Notes: generated by a model from the letters alone, not told the origin. Numbered from the stretch's first letter, positions 33,249-41,458 are shown. The stretch is DNA of 43,645 nt from Phycisphaerales bacterium (GCA_020427635.1 JAGQOH010000026.1:1-43645); one strand, 5' to 3'. A program made the numbers and translations.

Positions 33249-33725
33249 ATGGCAGCAATCTCAACAGATGTCTCGGCGGCAAGCACGGGTGCTCGGAGCG
33301 CCGTCGACCCATACGCATCGCTCGACTCCGACGAATTCATGCGAATCATCTTTGCCGAACTCTCGGCGCAAGACCCGCTTGCGCCCAATGACACAAAGGC
33401 CCTGCTCGAGCAGCTCTCGCTCATCCGCTCGATCCAAAGTGATCTAGGGCTTGCCGACAAGTTGGAATCTGTTGTGAAGCGCAATGAACTCACAGCGTCC
33501 GCGACGTTGGTCGGGCAGTTTGTCACTGGGCGCGACGAAAGCTTCAATGACGCCGCCGGCTTCGTTGATTCCGTGCTCGTGACGAGTGAGCAGGTGCTGC
33601 TCAACCTGAGTTCGGGCGCGCGTGTGCCGCTGGATCACGTTGAAGAGATCATCGATCCGGAAATCGTGCGCGTGGGGAACCCGCCGGAAGAAGCCCCGAC
33701 CGAATCTACGCCCGCGGGCGAGTGA
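33249..33725 (+). CDS. flgD: flagellar hook assembly protein FlgD
   Basis: This 158-residue protein is the hook-cap scaffold. The N-terminal FlgD motif DEFMRIIFAELSAQDPLAPND (here with FMRIIFAEL in place of FLKLLVAQL) is followed by LLEQLSLIRSIQSDLGL, then ELTASATLVGQFV. It lacks the long C-terminal beta domain of enterobacterial FlgD (about 230 residues), which is common outside that group. AGGGAG lies upstream of the ATG. Confidence 0.93.
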   Translation: MAAISTDVSAASTGARSAVDPYASLDSDEFMRIIFAELSAQDPLAPNDTKALLEQLSLIRSIQSDLGLADKLESVVKRNELTASATLVGQFVTGRDESFNDAAGFVDSVLVTSEQVLLNLSSGARVPLDHVEEIIDPEIVRVGNPPEEAPTESTPAGE

Positions 33726-33731
33726 TGCGCG

Positions 33732-34343
33732 ATGCCCATCGCGCCCATCGACATGTTGCGTCGGCTTGGTTCTGGGGTGCGTCCGGGCGGCTCTGCGCGG
33801 GCTGAGAGCGGACGATTCGCCGAACTGGCCTGGAAGTCGCGCCGGCGCGATGCCGGGCGCCGCGTGAAGCTTGCCCCGGCATTGACGAATGTTTCCCTGT
33901 CCGAAGCTCGCCTCGAGCAAATCTCCATTGCCGCGGATGCCGCCGAAGCTTCGGGCGCGCGCACATTGCTCGCGCTCGATGCCGTGGGCGTGTATCACAT
34001 CGATCTGGTGACGCGCACGATCGATCGTGCGCGCCAAACTGGCAGCGCGGAAGCTGCGCCGCAACCTGTCGTGTCAGCCAGGCAAGACGAACCTGGGACC
34101 CAAGCGCCGCCGCCCGCCCCGGAGTCCCCTGAGCAGGCGACAGGCATTCTCGTAGGCGTCGACGCGATCGCTGTGCTTCCCAACGACGAAACCGAACATG
34201 TCGAACGACTTTTTGCAACTCCCACCGGGCTGCTCGATGGACCTGGCACGGAGAATGCGAATGGATCACTGCCAATGGGTGTTTGCAACGCATCGCTTGC
34301 GCACCTTCTGGCAGCCCGCATGAGTGGTTCGGCGGGACTGTAA
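33732..34343 (+). CDS. TIGR02530-like flagellar operon protein
   Basis: This is a 203-residue protein between flgD and flgE, where Firmicutes encode the small TIGR02530 protein. The part about 50-100 has VSLSEARLEQISIAADAAEASGARTLLALDAVGVYHIDLVTRTIDRA-like spacing, matching that family's LS.eel.ri..A...A...G...sLv..dd.alIVsv.nrtvI pattern. A Pro/Gln-rich stretch (about 105-135) separates this from GILVGVDAIAVLP, which resembles the family's end. I suggest a domain split by an insertion. Precise role unknown; hook assembly is likely. The C-terminal third (about 155-203) has no parallel I know. Confidence 0.6.
   Translation: MPIAPIDMLRRLGSGVRPGGSARAESGRFAELAWKSRRRDAGRRVKLAPALTNVSLSEARLEQISIAADAAEASGARTLLALDAVGVYHIDLVTRTIDRARQTGSAEAAPQPVVSARQDEPGTQAPPPAPESPEQATGILVGVDAIAVLPNDETEHVERLFATPTGLLDGPGTENANGSLPMGVCNASLAHLLAARMSGSAGL
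34244..34258 (+). promoter_or_regulatory. sigma54-type -24/-12 element upstream of flgE
   Basis: TGGCACGGAGAATGC has a perfect TGGCACG -24 box and GC after ten bases (ATGC rather than TTGC). It lies inside the 3' end of the preceding gene, 174 bases before the flgE start. Hook genes are sigma54-dependent in several bacteria, so it may boost flgE from within the operon. Chance occurrence cannot be excluded. Confidence 0.45.
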
Positions 34344-34353
34344 CGCGGTTCGC

Positions 34354-34370
34354 GATCGGCGGAGCCGATC
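34354..34370 (+). repeat. perfect 7-bp inverted repeat upstream of flgE
   Basis: GATCGGC (34354-34360), GGA, GCCGATC (34364-34370). It lies 11 bases after the stop of the preceding gene and 62 before the flgE ATG. It may be an operator, a leader hairpin or a processing site; no T-run. Confidence 0.4.
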
Positions 34371-34431
34371 TTCAACGTGCAATCACCGATGCGCTTGCCG
34401 AGGATCGCGGCGCATGGGGGAGCGCCTGCTC

Positions 34432-36192
34432 ATGGCATCCACCACTGCGCTGTTCTCCGGCTTGGCCGGCCTCAATGTCAACGCCCGTCGCCTCGAGGTC
34501 ATTGGCAACAACATCTCGAACGTCAACACCACGTCGTTCAAGAGTAACCGCATCCTCTTTACCTCTGCGTTCAACCGCACATTCTCATTGGGCACAGGCC
34601 CATCGAGCTTGTCGGGCGGCACAAACCCAGGCCAGGTCGGCCTTGGCGTTGGCATTGCCGGCACGCAGCGCAGCTTCTCCAACGGCGCCATCAACGCCAC
34701 CGGCATCGACACAGACCTCGCCATCGAAGGCGACGGCTTCTTTATTGTCGATCGCGGCGGGGAACAGCTCTTCACCCGCGCTGGCGCGTTTCAGTTCAAC
34801 AGCCAAAACGACCTCGTCACGCTTTCGGGGGAGCGCCTGCAAGGCTACGCGGTGGATGACATGTTCAACCTCGTCACGGGTCGCGTCGTGCCGGTGAACA
34901 TTCCCGTCGGAACGCTCACCGTCGCCGAAGCGACGCAGTCGGTGACGCTGTCAGGCAACCTCAATGCCGATGGTGATACCGCAACAACGGGCAGCGTGAT
35001 CAACTTGGGTACGTTCGAGGTCGGGGCCGTGCCCGCCGTGGGCACAACACTCCTCACTGCGCTCGATCCGCCCTATGCGTTCGTCGATGGCGACACGCTG
35101 ACGCTTTCCGGCGCGGAGCGCGGCGGCAAGGTTGTCCCCGACGCCACGCTCGACATCACGGCTACAACAGATGTCGACGAGCTCATGGAGTTCTTCCGGC
35201 GCGCCCTTGGCATCTACGACCAGGGTGGCTTCGACATCGCCGCCGATCCGTATGCCGACGACGATGGCTCAGTCACGATCGATGGCACCGGCAACGTCAT
35301 CATCGAAGGCAACCGTGGCACGTTCAACGACCTGGTCATCGACACCACGAACATTGTTGTTGATAGTGGCGGCACAACATCCAACCCGTTTACACCCGAC
35401 AAGACCACCGAGGCAAACGGCGAAAGCATTCGCACCACCTTTGTCGTTTATGACTCGCTCGGCACCGAATTGCAAATCGATCTCACGATGGTACTCGCGC
35501 ACAAGGATGATGAAGGCACTTACTGGCGGCCTATGTTCCACTCGGCGGATGACACCGACCTGCAGAATCACCTTGAGAATGGAACGCTGCCCGTCGCGGC
35601 GCCATGGCTCCCATCGGGCGGCGAAGAGGATCTTCCGCTGCTGCGTTTTGACAACTTTGGCGTGCTCGCCGACACAGCGCCCATCACGGTTTCCGTCGAC
35701 CGCTTGGACACCGGCGCATTGAACCCAATGGCCTTCGATCTCGCATTCACTTCGCCGGGCGACAGCGTATCTGCCTACTCAGACACCGGTTCGAGTTCGA
35801 CACTCGCTGCGGTGCATCAGGACGGGTCGCCCATCGGCACGTTGAACTCATTCTCCGTGGGCACCGATGGCATCATCACGGGCGGATTCACAAACGGACT
35901 CACACGCACCATTGGCCAGGTTGCGATCGGCACGTTCCGCAATCCCGAAGGCTTGGTCGACGTGGGCAACAACCTCTTCGGTGTCGGCCCCAACTCCGGA
36001 ACACCACTCGTCACGACGCCGCTCGAGTTCGGGACGGGCCGCATCGTTGGCGGCGCGCTCGAAGTCTCCAACGTCGACCTCTCCGCCGAGTTCATCAACA
36101 TGATCCAGACGCAGACCGGCTACTCCGCCGCTGCACGGGTCATCTCCACGACCGACCAGTTGCTTCAGCAGTTGCTGCAGATTGGCGGATAA
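34432..36192 (+). CDS. flgE: flagellar hook protein FlgE
   Basis: This is a 586-residue hook subunit. The N-terminus (LFSGLAGLNVNARRLEVIG, NNISNVNTTSFK) and C-terminus (SNVDLSAEFINMIQTQTGY) are the D0/D1 signatures of hook proteins. ATG at 34432 is chosen with GGGGGAG upstream; the frame continues to 34324. It is longer than the usual about 400 residues: the middle, about 170-470, holds extra beta-rich Asp/Thr/Gly-rich sequence likely forming an outer domain. It forms the universal joint between rod and filament. Confidence 0.95.
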   Translation: MASTTALFSGLAGLNVNARRLEVIGNNISNVNTTSFKSNRILFTSAFNRTFSLGTGPSSLSGGTNPGQVGLGVGIAGTQRSFSNGAINATGIDTDLAIEGDGFFIVDRGGEQLFTRAGAFQFNSQNDLVTLSGERLQGYAVDDMFNLVTGRVVPVNIPVGTLTVAEATQSVTLSGNLNADGDTATTGSVINLGTFEVGAVPAVGTTLLTALDPPYAFVDGDTLTLSGAERGGKVVPDATLDITATTDVDELMEFFRRALGIYDQGGFDIAADPYADDDGSVTIDGTGNVIIEGNRGTFNDLVIDTTNIVVDSGGTTSNPFTPDKTTEANGESIRTTFVVYDSLGTELQIDLTMVLAHKDDEGTYWRPMFHSADDTDLQNHLENGTLPVAAPWLPSGGEEDLPLLRFDNFGVLADTAPITVSVDRLDTGALNPMAFDLAFTSPGDSVSAYSDTGSSSTLAAVHQDGSPIGTLNSFSVGTDGIITGGFTNGLTRTIGQVAIGTFRNPEGLVDVGNNLFGVGPNSGTPLVTTPLEFGTGRIVGGALEVSNVDLSAEFINMIQTQTGYSAAARVISTTDQLLQQLLQIGG

Positions 36193-36236
36193 CGCGCGGG
36201 TGACGAGCTTTCTTCCTGAAGCCGCTTGGGCGCAAC

Positions 36237-36244
36237 GCCGATAA
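36237..36244 (+). promoter_or_regulatory. sigma28-like -10 octamer (GCCGATAA) before flbD-motAB
   Basis: GCCGATAA is an exact copy of the FliA -10 consensus, 22 bases before the flbD ATG. A TGAA at 36217-36220 is 16 bases upstream, close to the 15 expected for the TAAA -35 core. A second, weaker octamer, GTCGATAA, lies at 36507-36514 before motA. Motor genes are classic sigma28 targets. Confidence 0.5.
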
Positions 36245-36266
36245 GTGCGTCGGAGGCGGTGCGCTG

Positions 36267-36464
36267 ATGATCACCCTCACACGACTCGATGGAAGCCAGT
36301 TCGTCCTGAACGCCGAGCTTATTCGGACCGTCGAGCAGACTCCGGACACGACCGTGCGCCTCACTTCGGGCGAGGCCTATATCGTCCTGGAATCCATGGA
36401 CGAAGTCGTGCGCCGCTCAGTCGAGTATGGCCAGCTTCTGCGCGGCCTGCTGCGCCTCACTTGA
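36267..36464 (+). CDS. flbD: FlbD/SwrD-family flagellar protein
   Basis: This 65-residue protein has ITLTRLDGSQFVLNAELIRT, VEQTPDTTVRLTSGEAYIV and ESMDEVVRR, the whole pattern of the small FlbD (SwrD) family found between flgE and motA or fliL. SwrD raises flagellar torque in Bacillus; the same role is plausible here. It is not the Caulobacter regulator of the same name. CGGAGG precedes its start. Confidence 0.93.
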   Translation: MITLTRLDGSQFVLNAELIRTVEQTPDTTVRLTSGEAYIVLESMDEVVRRSVEYGQLLRGLLRLT

Positions 36465-36573
36465 GTGTCCATCTGCCCGGGCGCGATCAAGACAGCGCGT
36501 CCCCCTGTCGATAATTCGCACGGTATCGGCGCGCGAAGAGCTGTGCAGCGCCATGCCGCCACGGAGGGGCGCG

Positions 36574-37341
36574 ATGGACCTGGCCACAATTGTCGGTCTG
36601 ATCTTGGGCATGGTGCTCATCGTTGTCGCGATCCTGTTGGGCGGCTCGCCCCAGGCCTACATCGACATCCCGTCGATCGTGATCGTCGTTGGCGGTGGCT
36701 TCGCGGCTGTGCTCACGTCCTTTCCGCTCGCCGGCGTGCTCAAGATCCCAACCGTGCTCATGAAGGCCATCAAGGCGCCCGCCGGCGATCCCATCGGCCT
36801 CATTACGCAGATGGTCAGCTTCGCGGAAGTCGCGCGGCGCGATGGCATCCTTGCACTCGAAGCCATGACCGAAGAGATGAATGACCCGCTGCTGATCGTG
36901 GGCATCAAGATGGCCGTCGACGGCACCGATCCAGAACTCATCGAACAAATCCTGGAAGCCGACGTTGAGAACATGCTCACGCGTCACGGCAAGGGCAAGG
37001 GCCTGTTCGACGCCTTCGGAAAGTACGCGCCCGCATTCGGCATGATCGGCACGCTCATTGGCCTTGTCGCAATGCTTGCCAACATGAGCGACCCCTCCGC
37101 CATTGGCGCGGGTATGGCCGCCGCGCTCTTGACCACGCTCTATGGCGCCATCATCGCAAACTGCATTTTCTGCCCGATTGCGGACAAGCTCGCCCTGCGC
37201 TCGGACCACGAACTGCTCACCAAGAGCATCATCATCAAGGGCGTGATGTCAATCCAGTCGGGCGACAATCCACGTGTTGTCGAGCAGAAGCTCAAGACCT
37301 TCCTCCCGCCAACGTCCCGTGAAACCGCCGAAGCCGCCTGA
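36574..37341 (+). CDS. motA: flagellar stator protein MotA
   Basis: This 255-residue inner-membrane protein forms the ion channel with MotB. Four helices are seen (about 4-22, 30-50, 145-170, 178-200). Conserved features are ARRDGILALE in the cytoplasmic loop, and APAFGMIGTLIGLV with the functional Pro. ATG at 36574 has GGAGGGG upstream; longer frames reach 36427. It is followed by motB 15 bases later. Confidence 0.97.
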   Translation: MDLATIVGLILGMVLIVVAILLGGSPQAYIDIPSIVIVVGGGFAAVLTSFPLAGVLKIPTVLMKAIKAPAGDPIGLITQMVSFAEVARRDGILALEAMTEEMNDPLLIVGIKMAVDGTDPELIEQILEADVENMLTRHGKGKGLFDAFGKYAPAFGMIGTLIGLVAMLANMSDPSAIGAGMAAALLTTLYGAIIANCIFCPIADKLALRSDHELLTKSIIIKGVMSIQSGDNPRVVEQKLKTFLPPTSRETAEAA

Positions 37342-37356
37342 CCCAGAGCCTGCACT

Positions 37357-38136
37357 ATGGCCATCAAGAAAGAACAGCCATCCGGCGGCGGGATCCCCGA
37401 GTGGATCGTCACGTTCGGCGACATGATGTCGCTGCTGCTGTGCTTCTTCATCTTGCTTGCCGCGTTCTCAGAGCTCAAGAAGGAAGAGGAATATCAGCGC
37501 GTTGTCTCGGGCGTGAAAGAAGCCTTTGGCTATTCCGGTGGCGTGGGCGTTTTGCCGTCGGACGATCTGCCCTTGCGCTCAATGCTCGAACTGATGGAGA
37601 CCATGGCCGCCCGCCAGGCCAAGGAAACGCGCCAAAGCCAATCGCCCCAAGAGAGCATGCAGGGCAAGAACAGCAAAGTCTCCAAGGTTCAAGAGGGCAT
37701 GATGTTCACCATTGGTGGGCATCTGACCTTCTCGCCCGGTTCAGCTGAACTCAAGCCCGAAGCCCACGCCGAACTCTTGCGCGTCGCAAACCTGATCAAG
37801 GGCCGACGCAACAAGATTTCCATTCGTGGCCACGCCGCAAAGAAGCAGTTGCCGCCGGAATCGCCATACAAGGACTTGATCGACCTGTCCTATTACCGGG
37901 CCAAGGCGGTCGCCGACTTCTTGGTCCGAGAAGGCGGGCTCGATCCGACCGTGATCGTGATCGAAGCGCTGGGCGACAGTGAACCTTTGCGACAACGGGC
38001 GTATAGCGAGGCCGCACAAACCGCGAACCGACGGGTCGAGGTCATCATGACCGAAGTGATGATCGATGATTTCCAGCCAAGTGGAGGCGGGATGACCGAC
38101 GAAGGCGCTGCCCGCGGGGAATCATCTGACCAATAA
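37357..38136 (+). CDS. motB: flagellar stator protein MotB
   Basis: This 259-residue protein has an N-terminal membrane helix with the ion-binding Asp22 (VTFGDMMSLLLCFFILL) and a C-terminal OmpA-like peptidoglycan-binding domain (about 105-235; NLIKGRRNKISIRGHAAKKQ, YYRAKAVADFLVREGG, ANRRVEVIM). It anchors MotA to the cell wall. Whether it uses protons or sodium cannot be said from sequence. Confidence 0.97.
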   Translation: MAIKKEQPSGGGIPEWIVTFGDMMSLLLCFFILLAAFSELKKEEEYQRVVSGVKEAFGYSGGVGVLPSDDLPLRSMLELMETMAARQAKETRQSQSPQESMQGKNSKVSKVQEGMMFTIGGHLTFSPGSAELKPEAHAELLRVANLIKGRRNKISIRGHAAKKQLPPESPYKDLIDLSYYRAKAVADFLVREGGLDPTVIVIEALGDSEPLRQRAYSEAAQTANRRVEVIMTEVMIDDFQPSGGGMTDEGAARGESSDQ

Positions 38137-38159
38137 TTGATCACACGGAGGGCCGCGAC

Positions 38160-38708
38160 ATGCCCGATGAAGCAAACGACACCGCACAGGAGAGCGCCCC
38201 CGAGAAGGCCTCGAAGAAGGGCGGCTTGCCCCTCAAGACCATCATTCTGGTCTTCGCGATGCTCGTCGCCGAGGGTGGCGGGATCGTGCTCTTCATGACC
38301 ATGTTTGGCAAGCCCTCGCCGGTGCGCGCTCAAGCAGTCGAGCTGGACGAAGGCGCCGTCGCTGAAGGCGACCAGCTGCAGGAAATCCAGCTGCTGCACG
38401 AGAAGCTCACAAACTCCGCTTCCGGGCGCGTCTTCATCTATGACGCCGAGATCCTCATCGTCGTCAAAGAGAAGTACCGCGAGAAGGTCGAGCAACTCAT
38501 GGAGCAACGGATGGGCGCCATCCGCACCGGGGTCAGTTCGATCTGGGCCAAGGCGGAGCACGCCTACTTCTCCGAACCGGGCCGTGAGACCCTCACGCGG
38601 CAGACCCTCGACTACCTCCGCAGCACGTTCGGGAAGGATGCCTCGGGCGACCAGCGCATCGAGAACGTCCTGATCCCCAAGTGCCTGGGCATGCCCGCTG
38701 ACTTCTAG
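38160..38708 (+). CDS. fliL: flagellar basal body-associated protein FliL
   Basis: This 182-residue protein has a short charged cytoplasmic part (KASKKGG), one transmembrane helix (about 26-47, TIILVFAMLVAEGGGIVLFM) and a periplasmic domain with LIVVKEKYREKVEQLMEQRM, matching FliL. It rings the stator and supports torque. ACGGAGGG lies before the ATG. It is followed five bases later by a small ORF rather than by fliM. Confidence 0.85.
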   Translation: MPDEANDTAQESAPEKASKKGGLPLKTIILVFAMLVAEGGGIVLFMTMFGKPSPVRAQAVELDEGAVAEGDQLQEIQLLHEKLTNSASGRVFIYDAEILIVVKEKYREKVEQLMEQRMGAIRTGVSSIWAKAEHAYFSEPGRETLTRQTLDYLRSTFGKDASGDQRIENVLIPKCLGMPADF

Positions 38709-38712
38709 CGCA

Positions 38713-38847
38713 ATGGCTGACGCGCAAGCCTTGCGGGAGCGCATGACGCAACTTGCCGACCCCGGCGCGAAAGCTATCGGACATTGCGCGATCATGCCGA
38801 TCCTCCCGCCGAGCGCGATGGTGCGCGCCGTGGAAGGACCGCCCTGA
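38713..38847 (+). CDS. 44-residue small ORF filling the fliM position
   Basis: This small ORF begins four bases after the fliL stop and ends three bases before the fliN start. It runs from MADAQALRERMTQLADPGAK to VRAVEGPP, with third codon positions about three-quarters G or C, as in its neighbours. There is no ribosome binding site of its own, so it would rely on coupled translation. It has no resemblance to FliM that I can see. It could be a small novel protein, a relic, or a chance frame; the exact fit between the two genes favours a real or recently real gene. Confidence 0.4.
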   Translation: MADAQALRERMTQLADPGAKAIGHCAIMPILPPSAMVRAVEGPP

Positions 38848-38850
38848 GGC

Positions 38851-39402
38851 ATGAGCGACGACGCCGTCAACCCGCCTGCGGACGACACACCGGAGCACGA
38901 CAGCGCAGCTTCTGCGCAGGAAGAAGCACCGCAGCCCGCAGCCGAAGCGGAAGCTGAGGGTGATGATGCGATGGCCGCCGCTGCGCTCGCCGCCGCCGCC
39001 GCCGCCGTCGAGCAGCTCTCTACCGAAGCAAGTGGCGCAGAACCTGCGCCCGCCGCGCCCTCGGCTTCGGGCACCGACGCCTCGCCCTTGTCCCTGCCGA
39101 GCTTTGAGACGGGCGGTGGGCAAGGCGATGGGGACGGCCTCAATCTGCTCGACGATGTCAATCTCGACATCCGCGTTGAGCTTGGCCGCACCGTCATGAT
39201 GGTCGAAGACGTGCTGAAGCTGGGCGAGGGCGCCGTCGTTGAGCTCGACAAACTCGCGGGCGACCCCGTGGACATCTACGCCAACGGTCGCCACATCGCC
39301 AAGGGCGAGGTGCTCGTCTTGAACGACAACTTCTGCATTCGTGTGAACGAAATCGTCGCGGTGCAAACCGAGGAGGATGACGAGGAGGCGAGCGCCGCGT
39401 AA
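38851..39402 (+). CDS. fliN: flagellar motor switch protein FliN with long N-terminal extension
   Basis: This is a 183-residue protein. The SpoA domain (about 105-180) has [40 protein letters not shown] and [20 protein letters not shown], a clear FliN match. The first about 100 residues are Ala/Glu/Asp/Pro-rich and probably disordered, longer than in many FliN proteins (about 110-140). It forms the C ring with FliG and FliM; fliM is not seen in the window. Confidence 0.93.
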   Translation: MSDDAVNPPADDTPEHDSAASAQEEAPQPAAEAEAEGDDAMAAAALAAAAAAVEQLSTEASGAEPAPAAPSASGTDASPLSLPSFETGGGQGDGDGLNLLDDVNLDIRVELGRTVMMVEDVLKLGEGAVVELDKLAGDPVDIYANGRHIAKGEVLVLNDNFCIRVNEIVAVQTEEDDEEASAA

Positions 39403-39429
39403 GCCGCGACGCCGCGCTACGCAGCGCAC

Positions 39430-39452
39430 CATGACGGCGGAGTCCCGTCATG
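39430..39452 (+). repeat. 8-bp inverted repeat between fliN and fliO
   Basis: CATGACGG (39430-39437), seven bases, CCGTCATG (39445-39452). It lies 27 bases after fliN and 22 before the fliO start, overlapping the leader. No T-run. It may tune expression of the export-gate genes. Confidence 0.4.
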
Positions 39453-39474
39453 CCAATCAAGGCCAGGAGGGCCG

Positions 39475-40380
39475 ATGCAACCGGGCGTCAGGACATCTCA
39501 TCGCATCTTCAAGCGCGCAGCCGTCGCACTCGCATTCGCACTCGCGCCGCTCTCTTCGGCCCAACACGAGGCGGACGGGCTCCGCGAAGCGCCGCGCGCA
39601 CTCGCGAACGGACCAACCGCACTGCCCCTCGACGTTGCGCAAGAAACACCTGAGACCCCGCCGCCGGCTGAAAACCCTGGCCAGGCGACTGACGCGCAAG
39701 ACACCTTCGCCGACCGCACAAGCGAATCCGCAACGCCCATCTTCGCAGAGCGCGGCCAGTTGACCTCCACAGGCAACGCGACAGTTCCCGCCGTTCGCCC
39801 AAGCAGTGGAGGGTGGGGCGTCGTACGCACGCTTGGCGCGCTGGCGATCGTCGTTGGCCTCGTCCTCGCGCTCCGGAGCGCGGCGAAATGGCTCGCGGCG
39901 CGCGCGCCGAGTCTTGGCTCACAGCTCACCGCCGGCGGGCGCGCGCCGTCAGGCCTGCTCGAAGTGCTCGGGCGCTACCCCGTCGCCCGCGGGCAGAAGT
40001 TGGTCCTGCTCCGCCTCGATCGACGCATCCTCTTGCTCAACCAGACAAGCGACGGCTTCTCGACGCTCGCCGAACTCACCGACCCCGAAGATGTCGCGTC
40101 GATCCTCACCAAGGTGCGCGACCAGGAAGGCGAATCCATCGCGGCGCGTTTCACGAGCGTCCTCCACGACATGGAGCGCGATCCGACGGTTGCCGGCGAT
40201 GCAGAACCAATCGACGTCGACGAAGTTGCCGATCACCCGCGATCCGTGCGCCGTGCGCTTCAGCAACACGAGGTGCAACAGGCGGACGATGCGCGCATCG
40301 TCGAGCCGAAGGTCACGCCAAGATCCGGTGCCGATGTCCTGGCTGATCGCTTGCGCTCCATGCGGGAGCGCTGGGCGTGA
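39475..40380 (+). CDS. fliO: flagellar biosynthesis protein FliO
   Basis: This is a 301-residue protein. An N-terminal hydrophobic segment (about 14-28) resembles a signal peptide, a Pro/Thr-rich linker follows, and a transmembrane helix (about 116-136) leads to the FliO domain with LLEVLGRYPVARGQKLVLLR and RRILLLNQTSDGFSTLAEL. Longer than usual FliO (about 120-220) because of the linker and a C-terminal tail (about 220-301). It helps fliP assemble. It overlaps fliP (GTGA). Confidence 0.9.
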   Translation: MQPGVRTSHRIFKRAAVALAFALAPLSSAQHEADGLREAPRALANGPTALPLDVAQETPETPPPAENPGQATDAQDTFADRTSESATPIFAERGQLTSTGNATVPAVRPSSGGWGVVRTLGALAIVVGLVLALRSAAKWLAARAPSLGSQLTAGGRAPSGLLEVLGRYPVARGQKLVLLRLDRRILLLNQTSDGFSTLAELTDPEDVASILTKVRDQEGESIAARFTSVLHDMERDPTVAGDAEPIDVDEVADHPRSVRRALQQHEVQQADDARIVEPKVTPRSGADVLADRLRSMRERWA

Positions 40381-41192
40381 TCAACCTCGTGCCCATCATC
40401 TCGTCCACGTTCGCCACCGCGCCCACGCCTTCCGCCAATCCTGTTGGCATGCTCGAGTCTGCGTCGCAAGCCATCCCCGGCTTTGAAGGTGGCCTCTCCG
40501 GCGCGCTCAACATCCTCATCCTGCTCACCGTCCTCACGCTCATCCCCGCGATCATGCTCATGTGTACGTCGTTCGTGCGCTTCGTGATCGTCTTGGGTCT
40601 CCTAAAACAAGCGCTCGGCACGCAGTCGCTCCCGCCGCCGCAAGTCATCACAGGCCTCGCCTTCTTCATGACGCTCGTCGTCATGGCGCCCACGCTCGAC
40701 CGCATCCATGCCGAAGCCTTGGAACCCTATCAACGCGGCGAGATCACCAACCAAATGGAGATGTGGAATCGCGCCAAACAACCCCTCCGCGATTTCATGT
40801 TCGCGCAGATTGATGCCGCGGAGAATCACTCGGCGCTCTTCATGATGCTCAACTACCGCGGCGTCGACACCTCAGAGCCAGAGAAACTCACCCGCGCCGA
40901 CGTCGACATGCTCACGCTCGTCCCTGCCTACATGCTGAGCGAACTGAAGATCGCTTTCCTTATGGGCTTTCGCGTTTACCTGCCCTTCCTCGTGATCGAC
41001 ATGGTCATCGCCTCGGTCCTCATCTCAATGTCGATGATGATGTTGCCGCCGGTGTTGATCAGTTTGCCATTCAAGGTGCTCTTGTTCGTGTTGGTCGATG
41101 GCTGGACGTTGGTCGTCGGTTCGCTCATGGAATCTGTGGTTGCTCATGCGCCCGCTGTGGCTGAGGTGGTCTCAACTGGTGCCGGCCCATGA
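40377..41192 (+). CDS. fliP: flagellar export gate protein FliP
   Basis: This 271-residue gate component has the FliP stretches LTLIPAIMLMCTSFVRFVIV, LPPPQVITGLAFFMTLVVM, SELKIAFLMGFRVYLPFLVI and SMMMLPPVLISLPFKVLLFV. GTG at 40377 overlaps the fliO stop; an ATG at 40449 could be used instead. It forms the core of the type III export pore with FliQ and FliR. Confidence 0.97.
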   Translation: MINLVPIISSTFATAPTPSANPVGMLESASQAIPGFEGGLSGALNILILLTVLTLIPAIMLMCTSFVRFVIVLGLLKQALGTQSLPPPQVITGLAFFMTLVVMAPTLDRIHAEALEPYQRGEITNQMEMWNRAKQPLRDFMFAQIDAAENHSALFMMLNYRGVDTSEPEKLTRADVDMLTLVPAYMLSELKIAFLMGFRVYLPFLVIDMVIASVLISMSMMMLPPVLISLPFKVLLFVLVDGWTLVVGSLMESVVAHAPAVAEVVSTGAGP

Positions 41193-41443
41193 TTGACGAA
41201 CCCACACTCGAACTCGTGCGCGATGCGCTCATGACTGCGGTCACCATTGCCGCCCCCATTCTTGTTGCGGGCGTTGTGATTGGTCTGATCATTTCGATTT
41301 TCCAGTCAGTGACGCAGATTCAAGAACAAACGCTGACCATGGTGCCCAAGATTATTGCGATGACCATCGTCGCGGTGATGTTGCTGCCCTGGATCGTCGT
41401 GCGTCTTTCTGATTTCGCCCTGCACATGTTTCGCCTGTTCTAG
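41189..41443 (+). CDS. fliQ: flagellar export gate protein FliQ
   Basis: This 84-residue protein has two membrane helices with AAPILVAGVVIGLIISIFQS, TQIQEQTLTMVPKI and LLPWIVVRLSDFALHMF, a full FliQ match. Its ATG overlaps the fliP stop. It packs around FliP in the export gate. Confidence 0.97.
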   Translation: MIDEPTLELVRDALMTAVTIAAPILVAGVVIGLIISIFQSVTQIQEQTLTMVPKIIAMTIVAVMLLPWIVVRLSDFALHMFRLF

Positions 41444-41458
41444 CCGCGGGAGTGTTCG

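Noticed and set aside
37893..39275. 460-codon minus-strand frame across motB, fliL and fliN
   Set aside because: It is antisense to three clear flagellar genes and is Ser/Ala/Pro-rich, as expected for a shadow frame.
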